Notes under the pieces: model-generated
What the model was told of the DNA's origin: nothing
What the model saw: only the letters and a program-made list of their open reading frames with translations
The model's database searches: none
Assembly: GCA_046349875.1 (NCBI GenBank)
Contig: JAXMBN010000025.1
Location: 1 to 64,000 of the forward strand
Direction of reading: 5' to 3'
Origin: JAXMBN01 sp046349875
Lineage (GTDB): Bacteria > Planctomycetota > Planctomycetia > Pirellulales > Pirellulaceae
DNA: 64,000 bases
Made by a program: the position numbers and the translations under genes
In this document: one piece after another, positions 10,501 to 19,853 of the stretch
How the letters are laid out: each line of letters opens with the position of its first letter
How positions within the stretch are numbered: position 1 is the first letter of the stretch

Positions 10501-11504
10501 TGGAAGTCGAGAACACCGGTACGTTCTGCAACGACACGGTACCAATCTTGATCTGCTGGGAATCCAAAGATTGGATCAGCGCCAGGATTGATGTTGGGGT
10601 CCACATTGATGGCATCGCCACTTCCCAAATACCATGAGCTCGATCGAGCATCGTTGTACTCGAATGGGTCATGCTTGAAGACGACGACGTCTCCATCTGC
10701 GGCAGCGATCGGCTGAGCTGTTTCGACATGAACGAACGATGCCACGAGAGGTTCACTGTTGCCTGGACCAATCGTCATGGTTCCTGAATCGTCGGCATAT
10801 CCCTTTTCGTACAGAATGAGATCCCCGATGCCAACGTCTACCACGCCTAGGCGATCTTGATTGGGGCCATCACCGCCATCGACATCCATACGCAATGCGT
10901 TGAGATTGCCATCGATGCCCAGTGCATCGTCCCAACGAATGCGAATCGTGTCGGCGCCTCCAAGAGCGTCGACGTAAACGCGTTCGACCGTTCGAGTACC
11001 TGCGTTGAGGACCAGGGTATCGTTTTGGATGTCTCCATTGACTGTGTGCTGCAGATTGGTCGCACTGCTTTGGAAGACATCGATGGCATCATTGCCTGCA
11101 GTGCCAGCGATCCAAATCGTATCGGTGCCGGTTCCACCATCGATGGTGTCATTTCCGCTTCCTCCGATAAACGTGTCGTCGCCATCATTGCCGAACAGCT
11201 GATCATCCCCTGCTCCGCCGATCAATTTGTCATTTCCGATACCACCGATCAGAATTGCATCGGCCGATAGCGTGTCACTGGCACTCCAGCCATGGTGATT
11301 CCGATCAGAGCTTCTACGCTTGCAGTTCCCGCCTCCCGATGGATTTTCGGTCTTGAGGAGGTCATCACCGCCATTGCCGCGAATGGTTAAGCGGTCTGCC
11401 GTATTGGAACCCGAGATGCGAATGGCATACGGTAGCCCTGACACGCGAAGTCCGTTCGTCGTGGCTCCATCGACCGAGACGGTAATGGAATCGTTGGTTG
11501 CCAA
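7596..11504 (-). CDS. Giant repeat protein, C-terminal segment (RTX, PPC, FG-GAP, dockerin)
   Basis: A 1302-residue ORF forming the C-terminal third of the giant protein. RTX-like calcium-binding nonapeptides (GGAGDDQLFGNDGDDTF) lie near residues 86-128. A bacterial pre-peptidase C-terminal (PPC) type beta-sandwich lies near 278-414 (DPFEYND to YYLRVFANAGAINTY). Ig-like or cadherin-like segments follow to about 900, then FG-GAP/VCBS-like repeats (GDFNGDGTDDLAAY, GDYNLDGVDDLGLW). Two dockerin-like calcium loops near 1187-1250 read DVDGSGYVSPIDALLVINSL and DVDGSLIVSPLDALMVINHL. The N-terminal residue is not a true start: the coding pattern continues upstream in other frames. There is also a local frame disturbance near 11275-11340. 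The product should be secreted or surface-bound. Confidence 0.8.
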   Translation of the reverse strand: MATNDSITVSVDGATTNGLRVSGLPYAIRISGSNTADRLTIRGNGGDDLLKTENPSGGGNCKRRSSDRNHHGWSASDTLSADAILIGGIGNDKLIGGAGDDQLFGNDGDDTFIGGSGNDTIDGGTGTDTIWIAGTAGNDAIDVFQSSATNLQHTVNGDIQNDTLVLNAGTRTVERVYVDALGGADTIRIRWDDALGIDGNLNALRMDVDGGDGPNQDRLGVVDVGIGDLILYEKGYADDSGTMTIGPGNSEPLVASFVHVETAQPIAAADGDVVVFKHDPFEYNDARSSSWYLGSGDAINVDPNINPGADPIFGFPADQDWYRVVAERTGVLDFQVYFRQVSTVASGRPGLPGNGNLEISVTDAAGNVIAGFGTNDATDNERIRIPAVAGQTYYLRVFANAGAINTYNITVDNYVPPVPVNLELLDNPVGDPPPANSDTGRSQSDNITRDNTPTLVLRLDDGIFLNDLPGNDAGGNPPDELIPIPFQAAAGVAGYRVAIFDEGNSPAPGTQSGTAPQTPLGFATFVSPGVYQFTTPVLSDGTHFLTARVQMVDPANPQQTGFGARSVALEIVVDTVIPPGFFGQINAADTTQGLDAASDSGVAGYPITFTDRVTSDTTPTVYGRAEADSIVRVYAERNGIAGLQSTGANADLFLGLTVAVPLDGNNQFPGGQWSFTTPLDLNNPAFGYAKDGLRVLYATSEDVAGNVTTDGTADTLNLFLDTAGPQVTNVEITGSPLHNLFGIKPGDTNPVNGGPTPAVNSLTIRVRDLPNRSNVDPNFLYAALQQAVAATPGNIILKGDQVGIIAINTTQVVLVPSSDGNPANASIIISFSKPLPDDRYTLTLKDNIVDPVGNKLDGESNAAEPNGAPLFPTGDGQPGRDFVARFTVDSRPEVAVVSQGIIYADINGNGVWDPEGQDNDATNRDFVMQMGTLTDAHFAGNFAPAGAATASGFDKLGVYGKFGATYSFLIDTNDDGVGDTSAIMPAAYQVNGMPVAGNFNAAHPGDEIGLFDGQYWYLDVNGNNQIDLGERIASNFNGLPVVGDFNGDGTDDLAAYVNDTNLFYFDTNRDGTFDFTWEVRDQVKRFAGLSGFTDRPVAGDYNLDGVDDLGLWVKGRGGQLPLDSGEYFFWISDRKNANPSLVFDPFTPAPLGNDIFFQFGDETALPVFGNFDPPVADSSGGTTNYRLRIKNPFDVDGSGYVSPIDALLVINSLNLHGITNASPVTGDVALDVDGSLIVSPLDALMVINHLNLQTRGGEGEGEADEAWLDAIASDTNRFQADEVDLAFASLDDFFASQRKRIR

Positions 11505-12481
11505 ACCATCTACAAAACTTGATCAGGAGCATCGAGTCCTTCGACGATGGAAACACGGCCGCCGAACTTCCGTCGTCGAGAGATCCGACAAGGTGGCCGT
11601 GGGGTCAGCATAGGTTGTTCGTTACCAGGGCATCATCGCCTGCGTCGCCGTTGTTCGAGCGACCAACGACGTAGGGTCGACCCGCATTTCCGGTAACTGT
11701 AATGGAATCGACGCCGGCTTCATATCCGTTACAACGATAATGCCGGTGTTACTGAAGAGGATAGCGCGATGGATCGCTTACCTTGGCCGAACATTGAAGG
11801 TTTCGTTTCCGGCGCCAAAGAAGAGCAATTGGTCGGCTTCTCCACTGCACCACCACCTTCAATGGTATCGCTTCCATCGCCTGGTTCCCCAAACGAAGAT
11901 GTCCGGATCCAGAACCACCGTGGAACGTATCGTTGCCTGTGTCGTCTGCGACACCGTTGGCTACTGCGGACGGATTACCAAGATGTCGTTGCCATCTTCT
12001 CCATAGAGTTGGTCAGCACCGCCAGCACCGATCAGAATGTCATTGCCCGTTCCGGCGTAAACCCAATCGATGTTCGGACTTGGCGATCCACGTCATCGCC
12101 ATCACCACCGTAGATAACCGGATCGGCAGGATCGATCACAACACCAGCGAGATTGGCGATTGTCATTTCCCTGAGCCGAGTTGAACGACCTTTTGGCGAA
12201 AAAAAGCAGGTAAAGAAGCGAAGAAGAACTCCAGCAAGGGTGAGGTCGAGATCGACATTGTCATTGCCATCGCGGGTGTCGATCTGGCTTCGTCGATGCC
12301 TACGCCGATCGTTACTTCTCCACCGAGCGTGATGGTATTGGCATTCGAAGTCCACCACATCGTTGCCGACCGTGCCGACGATATTGATGCGATCATATCC
12401 GCCCGAACCAGGTTGAACGGTCAAGCGATCAAACGATTGGAATGAAAACTTGGGACTTGCTGCTGAATCAAAGGATCGAAC
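11505..12481 (-). pseudogene. Giant repeat protein, heavily frame-broken middle segment
   Basis: No ORF here is long, but recognisable pieces of the same protein occur in all three minus-strand frames. Examples are YDRINIVGTVGNDVVDF near 12400, TRDGNDNVDLDLTLAGV near 12260, NLAGVVIDPADPVIYGGDGD near 12130, TGNDILIGAGGADQLYGEDG near 12030, TGNDTFHGGSGS near 11920, and EAGVDSITVTGNAGRPYVVG near 11710. These are RTX-type and related Asp/Gly-rich repeats. At least eight frame changes occur in about 1 kb, the highest density in the window. Independent decay would not be expected to preserve the repeat residues this well, so sequence error is my preferred reading. Confidence 0.65.
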
Positions 12482-12949
12482 CTACCCCTGCAGGTTGCAC
12501 ATCGGTAGTGTCATCGAGAGCCGTACCATTGATGGTGATATCATCATCGACTGCTGGTGACCCTTCACCTTGATAATGAATCCATTCAATTCCTCCGCCG
12601 AGGATATTAGCCAGATGAAAGCTGCAGGAGGACGGTTGAAGACGAACGAGTCCATCGTGATCAGGGAATCGGTTCCGCCGGCTTCATAGAGGCCGGTATT
12701 GTTCTCGTCAATAATGATATTGCCGGTGTCATTCCCTGTTGGGTTAAAGACGATGCGATCCAAACCGCCTGCGAGGTTAGGTGTTTCGAGCGAGAGGCGA
12801 TCGGAATCGAGCAATTGACCGCTCGAGGGTGATCCCCCAGCAATGCGAAGATTGACATCCCAATCGGCTTCATTAGGTGCAGCGGTTCGGACGACGATGT
12901 CGTCATCTCCTGACAAACCATCAACGAAGAGATCAGCTTGATTGAGCAA
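12482..12949 (-). CDS. Giant repeat protein, middle segment
   Basis: A 155-residue ORF that belongs to the giant gene. The first 115 residues (LFVDGLSGDDDIVVRTAAP, then LSLETPNLAGGLDRIVFN) fit the beta-rich Asp/Gly/Asn pattern. After about residue 113 the pattern moves to another frame (EGSPAVDDDITINGTALDDT, about 12560-12500), so the last 40 residues of this ORF are probably out of frame. It overlaps the preceding ORF (12933-15695) by 17 bases, where that frame loses its pattern. It is not an independent gene. Confidence 0.6.
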   Translation of the reverse strand: MLNQADLFVDGLSGDDDIVVRTAAPNEADWDVNLRIAGGSPSSGQLLDSDRLSLETPNLAGGLDRIVFNPTGNDTGNIIIDENNTGLYEAGGTDSLITMDSFVFNRPPAAFIWLISSAEELNGFIIKVKGHQQSMMISPSMVRLSMTLPMCNLQG

Positions 12950-15695
12950 CAGGACGTTGGGTCCTTGGATTTGATCGAGAGGTCAAGTCTTGGATGCCGT
13001 CGGCACCTGCATGAGTTGAAGCATCGCGTGCGATGATGGTGATTTCATCGTCAGCATTGGTACCCAGGATCAACATCGGGCATCCCGCGATAGCCGCAAC
13101 CACTAAGGATTCGATGTGATCAAAGCTAACGGTACCACCGCCTGTGAGCACTCCACCTTCGTCCGATTCAGGACCTGCAAAGAACCCCACAGCGCCATTT
13201 ACCACGAGGTGATCGCCAGGAAGTGTGCCAATCGGATCGCCTCCATCAATGAAGACAGGGATCGCACCGGGGGTTACGGTGATCGTATCGTTGCCTTGAC
13301 GTCCGAGCACGGAAAGAGCTTCGACACCGCCACCCAAGAAGTTAACGATTCCTCCACTGGCGCCGGTGTTTACAATTCCGCTGGCAACGTCAACCGTGAT
13401 GGTATCGGCACCGGACGAGGCTTCTACGACGAGTTCATCATTGCTCAATTGTAGATTGACGAGCAGTGTGTTCGCGGCGGCGTTGGTGTAGTTGATCGTT
13501 GGATGATTGGAGCCTGCAGTGACAGAGCCGGCATTCGATCCAGCAGGAGTCACGACGACTCGGTCCGCACCGTTCGTTCCATTGAGGGTCAATGGTTGGT
13601 TGCTCGCATTGATATCGATATGTTCGATGCCTTCGAAGGATACCGGACCAGCGAGGACCCCGGTAATATTCTTTAGGCCAAGCGAGATCGTTGCATTGGA
13701 TCCGGTAACCGAAAGATGATCACTTCCGGAACCATTGTCTCCTCCGATCACCGAGACACCATTGAAGAACAGTCCACTTGGTGCCACGGTAACACGGTCA
13801 TCACCACCGATGGTTTGAATCACCAATCGACCAAAGCCCGACACATCGAGTTGGTTAGAGAATCCGAATGCATTCACCAGGGAGATCACTCCGAGACTAT
13901 TGAGGGTGATGTTGTCGTCGTGTTCGGTCGCGACGACGACACCCGTTCCCCCGGTAACCGTGACAGATTCGGTATTGGAATACGTTAATGGTAGAAGATT
14001 GCCATTGTCGAAATCTTTGGCTTCGATCGTTCCGGAGCGAGGCACCGAGGAAGGTTTGATGGTTGCATTGGTTGTTGCAACGGAAAGCGTATCGTTGTTA
14101 TCGCGTGCATTGACTTGAACGCCACCCGCATTCTCGATCCGAATCAAGCTGGTTACACCACCATTGGTATGTTGAAGATTTCCAGCCGTCGCAAAGTTGG
14201 GTGACCAAGTGTATTGATCGACTTGTGATGTTCCATCGATGAGAACTTGATCGGGCAGGCTTCCCAAGAGTGGCGTACCACGAAGAAGAATGACGGAGTT
14301 GGCCGTCCCAAGATCTTGGTACGAAATGATGGGGCTATTGCCCATGGAAATGGTGCCTGCCACTGCGGACGCAGAGACTAAGCTCATCGTGTCCACGCCA
14401 TTGGTTCCATTGACCACGAAGCCATCGGCCGTTGCGCCACCGCCACCATTGAACGAAATGCCATCGATACCGGTAGCATTGATATAGGTTCGTCCCGTTG
14501 CTGCGGCGCGTTGGACGGCAATGGTTGTATTTGCCGATACGGCATTAGGAAGGACTTCGGCCGAATCAGGAAGGTTCGGAGTGCCTTCGATTGCGAGGAA
14601 GTCTTGACCGTTGTCGGAACCACCATCGATGTTGATCTTCAGCGATCCATCATCGCGACCAATAACGGATATAGCATCTTGTCCACCGAGGGTCTCCATC
14701 GAAATAGTGTTGAAAGTCAATGGAGCGATCCCCGGAAGAGGATTGGTTCGCAGTCGGTAGAGAAGCGTTACGCCATCGAATACTTCCACGAGCGGATTGG
14801 CTGCATCGCCGGCTGCTGTAAAGTTCGCGCGGATGAGGTTGTCGCCCGACAAGCCATTGGGTTGATCTGGATTGGTGCCTCGCAATGTCAGCGTATCCGT
14901 ATCGGTCGAAAACCCATCGTCGTCGGTGACGATGATATCGGTATTTGCAACGTAACCGATGTTGACGATCGGCGTACCAAAATTCTTGTGAGTGACATAC
15001 ACTTCACCAGCGTCTTGCTCGGTTGGCTGAATCACGATGTTTTCGGAGACGGCTCCACCCATCAACGATGTATGGAGGATGAGAAGGTCGGCCTGATTTC
15101 CATCGGTACCCGTTGGTTCATCCTCATCGAAGGTCACCGCAATTCCCCAGCCTCGCGGAGTGTTGTCAGCGTAAGGAGTTACTTCGAGCGTATCGATGGC
15201 TCCAAGATCTGCGCCTGTCGCATCGGCGCCGAAGGTATCAAGGAACTCAACATTGCGGAAGTAAAGTGCTGGAGCATTCGGGGCAACGGTATCTCCATTG
15301 ATTCGCAAGGAAAATTCGTTAGCCCCATCGAGGTCGCCACCGAATCCTAGTGCGTCGACATCTTGGCCAACGACGATGTAATGGTCTGGCTGGTCGACAG
15401 TTGGATCGTTGTTGTCACCAAGAATTTGTACCACTCCGTTGCCTGGTGTGACCAAGGTCCGTTCGATCGATGTGGAAGTAACACCAAGGAACGTCGGGCT
15501 ATTGATGGTAACATTGGTGAACTTGTCGCTATAAACCTGTGCCGTCGATGGAGTGAAGATCTGCAGCAGGTCGCCATTGGGTGCATTACTGATGAGAGGA
15601 TCACCACCGTTGACTTGGATTCCAAAGATGGAGGAGAGGTGGCATTGATGAAGTCGGCAATTCCGCTGCTGCAGCCACCGCTTCGAACCCTGCAT
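12933..15695 (-). CDS. Giant repeat protein, large central segment
   Basis: A 920-residue ORF with beta-strand-forming repeats rich in Asn, Gly, Asp, Thr and Val. Recurrent phrases include GGDDRVTVAPSGLFFNGVSV, NGTNGADRVVVTPAG, and LGRQGNDTITVTPG, a pattern of about 60-100 residues common in planctomycete surface proteins. The first 22 residues of the ORF are probably out of frame, because FEAVAAAA, ADFINATSPPS and FGIQVNGGDPLISNAP join across frames near 15690-15600. The last 12 residues are likewise out of frame. No enzyme motif was seen; a structural or adhesive role is inferred. Confidence 0.7.
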   Translation of the reverse strand: MQGSKRWLQQRNCRLHQCHLSSIFGIQVNGGDPLISNAPNGDLLQIFTPSTAQVYSDKFTNVTINSPTFLGVTSTSIERTLVTPGNGVVQILGDNNDPTVDQPDHYIVVGQDVDALGFGGDLDGANEFSLRINGDTVAPNAPALYFRNVEFLDTFGADATGADLGAIDTLEVTPYADNTPRGWGIAVTFDEDEPTGTDGNQADLLILHTSLMGGAVSENIVIQPTEQDAGEVYVTHKNFGTPIVNIGYVANTDIIVTDDDGFSTDTDTLTLRGTNPDQPNGLSGDNLIRANFTAAGDAANPLVEVFDGVTLLYRLRTNPLPGIAPLTFNTISMETLGGQDAISVIGRDDGSLKINIDGGSDNGQDFLAIEGTPNLPDSAEVLPNAVSANTTIAVQRAAATGRTYINATGIDGISFNGGGGATADGFVVNGTNGVDTMSLVSASAVAGTISMGNSPIISYQDLGTANSVILLRGTPLLGSLPDQVLIDGTSQVDQYTWSPNFATAGNLQHTNGGVTSLIRIENAGGVQVNARDNNDTLSVATTNATIKPSSVPRSGTIEAKDFDNGNLLPLTYSNTESVTVTGGTGVVVATEHDDNITLNSLGVISLVNAFGFSNQLDVSGFGRLVIQTIGGDDRVTVAPSGLFFNGVSVIGGDNGSGSDHLSVTGSNATISLGLKNITGVLAGPVSFEGIEHIDINASNQPLTLNGTNGADRVVVTPAGSNAGSVTAGSNHPTINYTNAAANTLLVNLQLSNDELVVEASSGADTITVDVASGIVNTGASGGIVNFLGGGVEALSVLGRQGNDTITVTPGAIPVFIDGGDPIGTLPGDHLVVNGAVGFFAGPESDEGGVLTGGGTVSFDHIESLVVAAIAGCPMLILGTNADDEITIIARDASTHAGADGIQDLTSRSNPRTQRPVAQSS

Positions 15696-15701
15696 TGACG
15701 A

Positions 15702-16775
15702 TCATGCCTTAGTAGTAGGTGTCGACTGTGCGAATTCCGACGGAACAGGCAAAGTGATTCCGACTAAGTTACCTGCCACAATGGAAGAAAGGAAAACGTT
15801 TGTATCGGAAACAGTTATGAAATCGTAAGCATTGCCAATACCTTGGCCTGGGATCATGACTCCATTGGCATAACCAACCGAGCGGAAGACAGGTTGAGCT
15901 GCATTTGCAGGATCGACCAAATCCGCTTCACTGGAAGCGTATACGTACACTTGATCATCGACTCCACCACCACCTCGAACGTCGAGGTTCGAAAATGTGT
16001 TGAGGCCTCGTATCAATAGGTCTGGACCGGTGGAACCTCCGGCAACGCCTGGAAGTGCCGCGGCAAAGGCCCCATCCGTTGGCCCATCCCAAGGATTGCC
16101 ATTGAGAAATACCGTTGCTGCTGATGCTTGGCTTGCGACGGTGATATCGTCTGTACCCGATGTTCCTTCGACTGTGGCCGTTGCATTGGTGCCACTATAG
16201 ACGACGTTTTCAAACCCAAGCAAGTTGAGATTCTGTGTCAAACCGCCAACCAGCATCGTACCCAAAGGTGCATTTTCGTAATTGAACGTTAGGGCTCGGC
16301 CTGCAAGGGCATCTTGGATAGAAATCTGATCGCGTTGATTCGAGATACCTGCAGCAAGTCCCGCATCGATCGATAGCGAGGCGCTTAAATTCGTAGCGAT
16401 GTTCAAGTTTACTTGATCGATGCCATCGTTGGTGGATAGGAGATTGTTGCCAACGAGATTGCTTCCTGCGATGGTGACCGTATCATTCCCGTTACCAGTG
16501 GAGAGAGACGTTGTTGTGGTCGCAGTGGTGTCGTTGAGAACGACCGTATTGCCACCGTTGCTCAATGTAAGGTTGAGGTTCTCCAAATCTTGGGTGCCTG
16601 AAAAGTTATAGATAATGTCGATGGGATCCGCGCCATCGCCGAAGGTCAATTCGCTTTGTCCGGCATTCAACGTGAGTGCATACGAATCGCCAGCGACGTC
16701 ACCTACATCGCTAACATTCAATGTGTCCACTCCCGCTTCGGGATTGATTTGAATACGTCCATCGATATCGTTCAA
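15702..16775 (-). CDS. Giant repeat protein, segment between 15.7 and 16.8 kb
   Basis: A 357-residue ORF with the same Asn/Asp/Thr-rich beta repeats (NGNDTVTIAGSNLVG, VEGTSGTDDITVASQASAA, RGGGGVDDQVYVYASSEADL). Its stop at 15702-15704 is only apparent, as the pattern continues in another frame (MIVNAGFEAVAAAA). Upstream, to about 16985, the codons of the same protein run in shifted frames (FGNTFQFNSTAINTVYSVG, then GAGNDTIQIG). It is therefore an internal part of the giant gene, not a separate one. Confidence 0.65.
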   Translation of the reverse strand: MNDIDGRIQINPEAGVDTLNVSDVGDVAGDSYALTLNAGQSELTFGDGADPIDIIYNFSGTQDLENLNLTLSNGGNTVVLNDTTATTTTSLSTGNGNDTVTIAGSNLVGNNLLSTNDGIDQVNLNIATNLSASLSIDAGLAAGISNQRDQISIQDALAGRALTFNYENAPLGTMLVGGLTQNLNLLGFENVVYSGTNATATVEGTSGTDDITVASQASAATVFLNGNPWDGPTDGAFAAALPGVAGGSTGPDLLIRGLNTFSNLDVRGGGGVDDQVYVYASSEADLVDPANAAQPVFRSVGYANGVMIPGQGIGNAYDFITVSDTNVFLSSIVAGNLVGITLPVPSEFAQSTPTTKA

Positions 16776-16985
16776 TGTTGGCCCGATTTGTATGGTGTCG
16801 TTGCCTGCACCACTACCAACCGAGTAGACCGTATTGATCGCTGTAGAATTGAATTGGAACGTATTACCAAAAGCTGATCCTGAGATGCCAACGGACTCAA
16901 GGGTTGCATCATAGGTAATGGGTAATCCACTTCGAACAATTTGGGTATTCGTGATGACGTAGGAGTTACTACTGTGTCGTTGAAA

Positions 16986-19853
16986 TCACCAGAAGAGCCC
17001 CATCCGTACCTGCTTCGCCTTGACGGAGACATTGCCCAAGATTGGATCTAACGAAATTCCGCCGATAAAGAACGCATCGTCACCGGGCGTTCTTGCCAAC
17101 GATGCGGTTATGCCCGCGGGTAACTCAAGGAGGGTGATAAGGTCAGAATTATTGTCGGTGGATAACAGATCATCCCCATCCAAAACGTAATTCGTTTCGG
17201 TGGTGGCGGGATCTAAGGAGAAAAGCGTTAAGGCATCCAATCCGGGGCCCGAGCGGACCGTTAGATTGTTAAAGCCGCGGTAGAAGGCCGTTTCAAAGAA
17301 ATTATCACCGACAATGCGGTTTCCACCTACACCCGCGAGATCGGCAACGTCGTCGAAAACAGACATGATCGACAAGCCAGGGTTGGCCGAAGCATCAACG
17401 GTCAAGCTACCTCCTGCACCAGCAAAAATGACCGGAGCCAAGCCTGCAAACGATGCGGTTAAACCGCCTAGGATGTTGACGAAACCACTGTTGGCCGTAT
17501 CCGCTGTGTCGCTGTAATAGGCAACATCGTGTGGATTGGTGAAGTTGAAACGAAGTGTGTCATTGGTGTTGCCGCCACCTGTGAAATGCAAACCAACGTT
17601 GGCAGGACCACGACCGCTGGCAGTCATCGCCGAATTGGTATGCGAACCGATGGCTGACCCGCTTCCAAAGTCAGGTAGTCCGAAAGCTGTTTCTTGAATC
17701 GTGGTAGTATCGCTGCCGGCCAAGCTATTGATGGAGATGGGTACGCCGGTCGCAACGAGAATGGGTGGGGCACCATTGAGGCTCACTGCATTCTGTGTGG
17801 CGCTCGCTCGGGAAACAATAAAGGCGTCGTTGCCAGAAGTTCCCCCAAATCCGAAGGCGCTGGCATTGATCAGTTGCAGATTTTCGATGGTGCTGTATTG
17901 AATGGGGCCCTTGCCTGGAGAGGTAAGGGTCACGCCGGTGTTGTCGACAGCAGCACCCAAGGCATTCACTTGGAGTGTATCAGCCACGGTGTGGAGACCA
18001 CCACGGACCGTCAGCGCCAGCGTCGTCGATGCAGGCAACCCTGTGACGTTGAAGGTGTCATTTCCGGTTTGACCATTGAGATCCAAATTGGTGAGATCCG
18101 CAACACCAGCGAGGTCGGTCGATGCAATCGTATCGTCACCTCCCGATCCATTGACCACCAATCGCTCGGCCGTGCCGATGTCGAGTGCGAATGGGACGAG
18201 GTTGGTGCGAGCGAACTGAACGCGACTGCCGGATGCCGATACCGAGAATTGGTCTCCTGCTGCTCCGGATCCGTTGACCACAACGATGTCGGTTCCGATT
18301 TGGCCATCGATAGTGTCGCTGTTATCCCCGTTGCTCCAAACGAGCACGTCGTTGTCGTTTCCGCCTAAGAGAGTGTCATTCCCCTGTCCTGCAATGATGA
18401 AGTCATTGCCCGCGCGACCATCGAGATTGTTCACTCCTGAATTTCCGACGATACCGTCCGCTGCAGATCCACCGATGGTATTGGAAAAGTTATTCAGAAT
18501 CGAAGCGCCAGGCGCGTTACCTTGTGCTGTAGAAAACGTCCCAGGGAATAGTTGGCCACGAATGACTCCACCTGGAAGCGCTGCCGTATGAACGTTGATA
18601 TAGGTAGCACCACCCAGCATGGCTGCTTCATCTTGCGGGTTCGTCAGTGCAAGTCCTGTTGCGGTGAAGGTAAACCCCGTACCGGCGGGAACCAGAGGTC
18701 CTGCGGTAAAGTCGACGATGATGGGACCATTAGAACCAAAGGTTCCTCGGTGGATATGGAAGCCAGTCACCAATGCGGGATTGAGATCGGTTACCGTGAC
18801 TTGAATATCAAAGGTCTTGGCAATCGGGTTGTAATTGGTGATCGTTGCGGTACCGGTAGCGATACTGTTGTTGGGAGGGACTTCTTGTTCCGAGCCCATC
18901 GCACCCGTCAGTCCGTTCACGGTCATTCCCAAGTTGACCGCTACTCCTGTTGCATAGGCGCTGTAGTCGATGGTGTTGGAACCTGCTTCACCGTCAAGTG
19001 TTCCACCATTGGTTGATGCTCCACTGGCCATCGCAATCCGGTCGTCCCCGTTGCCTCCGAAAATCGATGTCTTGATGGAAGATGGTTGTAGAGTTACGAC
19101 GTCGTTGTTGGATCCCAGTTGAACCGAAAGTTCCGAAATGCTCGTCGACACATAAGTGATATTCGCAGGGGCGATTCCTGAAATCGTCGAGGAATTTACC
19201 GTTACATTACGGGCGGTCGCGTCTGCAGCATCATTTACAAGCAGTTTGATTTGACCTGAACTGGACTGAACGTGGACGGGTGCATTGATATTGTTGGTGC
19301 CAAGGGCCGCGCTACCGATGGTGACGGTATCGGATCCGTTGGTGTTTTGGATGACTTGCGGTTCATTCGTAAAGGTCGAATCGATCTGAACGGTATCGTT
19401 GTCTGGACCAGTAAGAAGGGTTCGTCCATTGGTTACCACTGTGCCTATCTGCACGTTGAATCCTGTCGCAAAAATGCTCCCTGAAGTCACCGTGTAGGAA
19501 TGTGGTATGGGATGTGTACTGTCGTTGACGTTCAGTACGTCGCCCGTTCCTCCAGCGAATATGTCGATGTTCGAAAACATCGTCGATGCAGGAAACAGAT
19601 TGGTGCCGATGTTGATGGTGTCGCTTCCAGCTCCCGTGTCGATACGGACGGTACTCGACGAACCGATGGCCAAGGTTTGATCCCCAGCGACGGTGCTGTC
19701 GAAGTCGAACTCGCTATTGAATCCCGCATCGCCGGCACTGAAACGATTATGTCGAAGAAGCGATACGGCGGAACCGTCAACGCGAATCGTATCGGAGCTT
19801 CCATCGCCCACAAAGGTTGCAACATTACCGAGGACCGTCGCGGAGAACGCCAT
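16986..19853 (-). CDS. Giant repeat protein, N-terminal segment with CHRD domain
   Basis: A 955-residue ORF. Repeats such as TVRIDTGAGSDTINIGTNLF dominate. A CHRD domain (chordin-type, also found in bacterial secreted proteins) lies near residues 318-440, with GSEQEVPPNNSIATGTATI, VTGFHIHRGTFGSNGPIIVD, and TYINVHTAALPGGVIRGQL. An RTX-like stretch (GNDFIIAGQGNDTLLGGNDN, then VLVWSNGDNSDTIDG) follows near 490-520. The ORF's first Met is probably internal: the same frame continues upstream as NNGFVVCSGTIENRRVMAFS, and the likely gene start is ATG 20001 after one or two indels. The last few residues are out of frame. Confidence 0.75.
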   Translation of the reverse strand: MAFSATVLGNVATFVGDGSSDTIRVDGSAVSLLRHNRFSAGDAGFNSEFDFDSTVAGDQTLAIGSSSTVRIDTGAGSDTINIGTNLFPASTMFSNIDIFAGGTGDVLNVNDSTHPIPHSYTVTSGSIFATGFNVQIGTVVTNGRTLLTGPDNDTVQIDSTFTNEPQVIQNTNGSDTVTIGSAALGTNNINAPVHVQSSSGQIKLLVNDAADATARNVTVNSSTISGIAPANITYVSTSISELSVQLGSNNDVVTLQPSSIKTSIFGGNGDDRIAMASGASTNGGTLDGEAGSNTIDYSAYATGVAVNLGMTVNGLTGAMGSEQEVPPNNSIATGTATITNYNPIAKTFDIQVTVTDLNPALVTGFHIHRGTFGSNGPIIVDFTAGPLVPAGTGFTFTATGLALTNPQDEAAMLGGATYINVHTAALPGGVIRGQLFPGTFSTAQGNAPGASILNNFSNTIGGSAADGIVGNSGVNNLDGRAGNDFIIAGQGNDTLLGGNDNDVLVWSNGDNSDTIDGQIGTDIVVVNGSGAAGDQFSVSASGSRVQFARTNLVPFALDIGTAERLVVNGSGGDDTIASTDLAGVADLTNLDLNGQTGNDTFNVTGLPASTTLALTVRGGLHTVADTLQVNALGAAVDNTGVTLTSPGKGPIQYSTIENLQLINASAFGFGGTSGNDAFIVSRASATQNAVSLNGAPPILVATGVPISINSLAGSDTTTIQETAFGLPDFGSGSAIGSHTNSAMTASGRGPANVGLHFTGGGNTNDTLRFNFTNPHDVAYYSDTADTANSGFVNILGGLTASFAGLAPVIFAGAGGSLTVDASANPGLSIMSVFDDVADLAGVGGNRIVGDNFFETAFYRGFNNLTVRSGPGLDALTLFSLDPATTETNYVLDGDDLLSTDNNSDLITLLELPAGITASLARTPGDDAFFIGGISLDPILGNVSVKAKQVRMGLFW

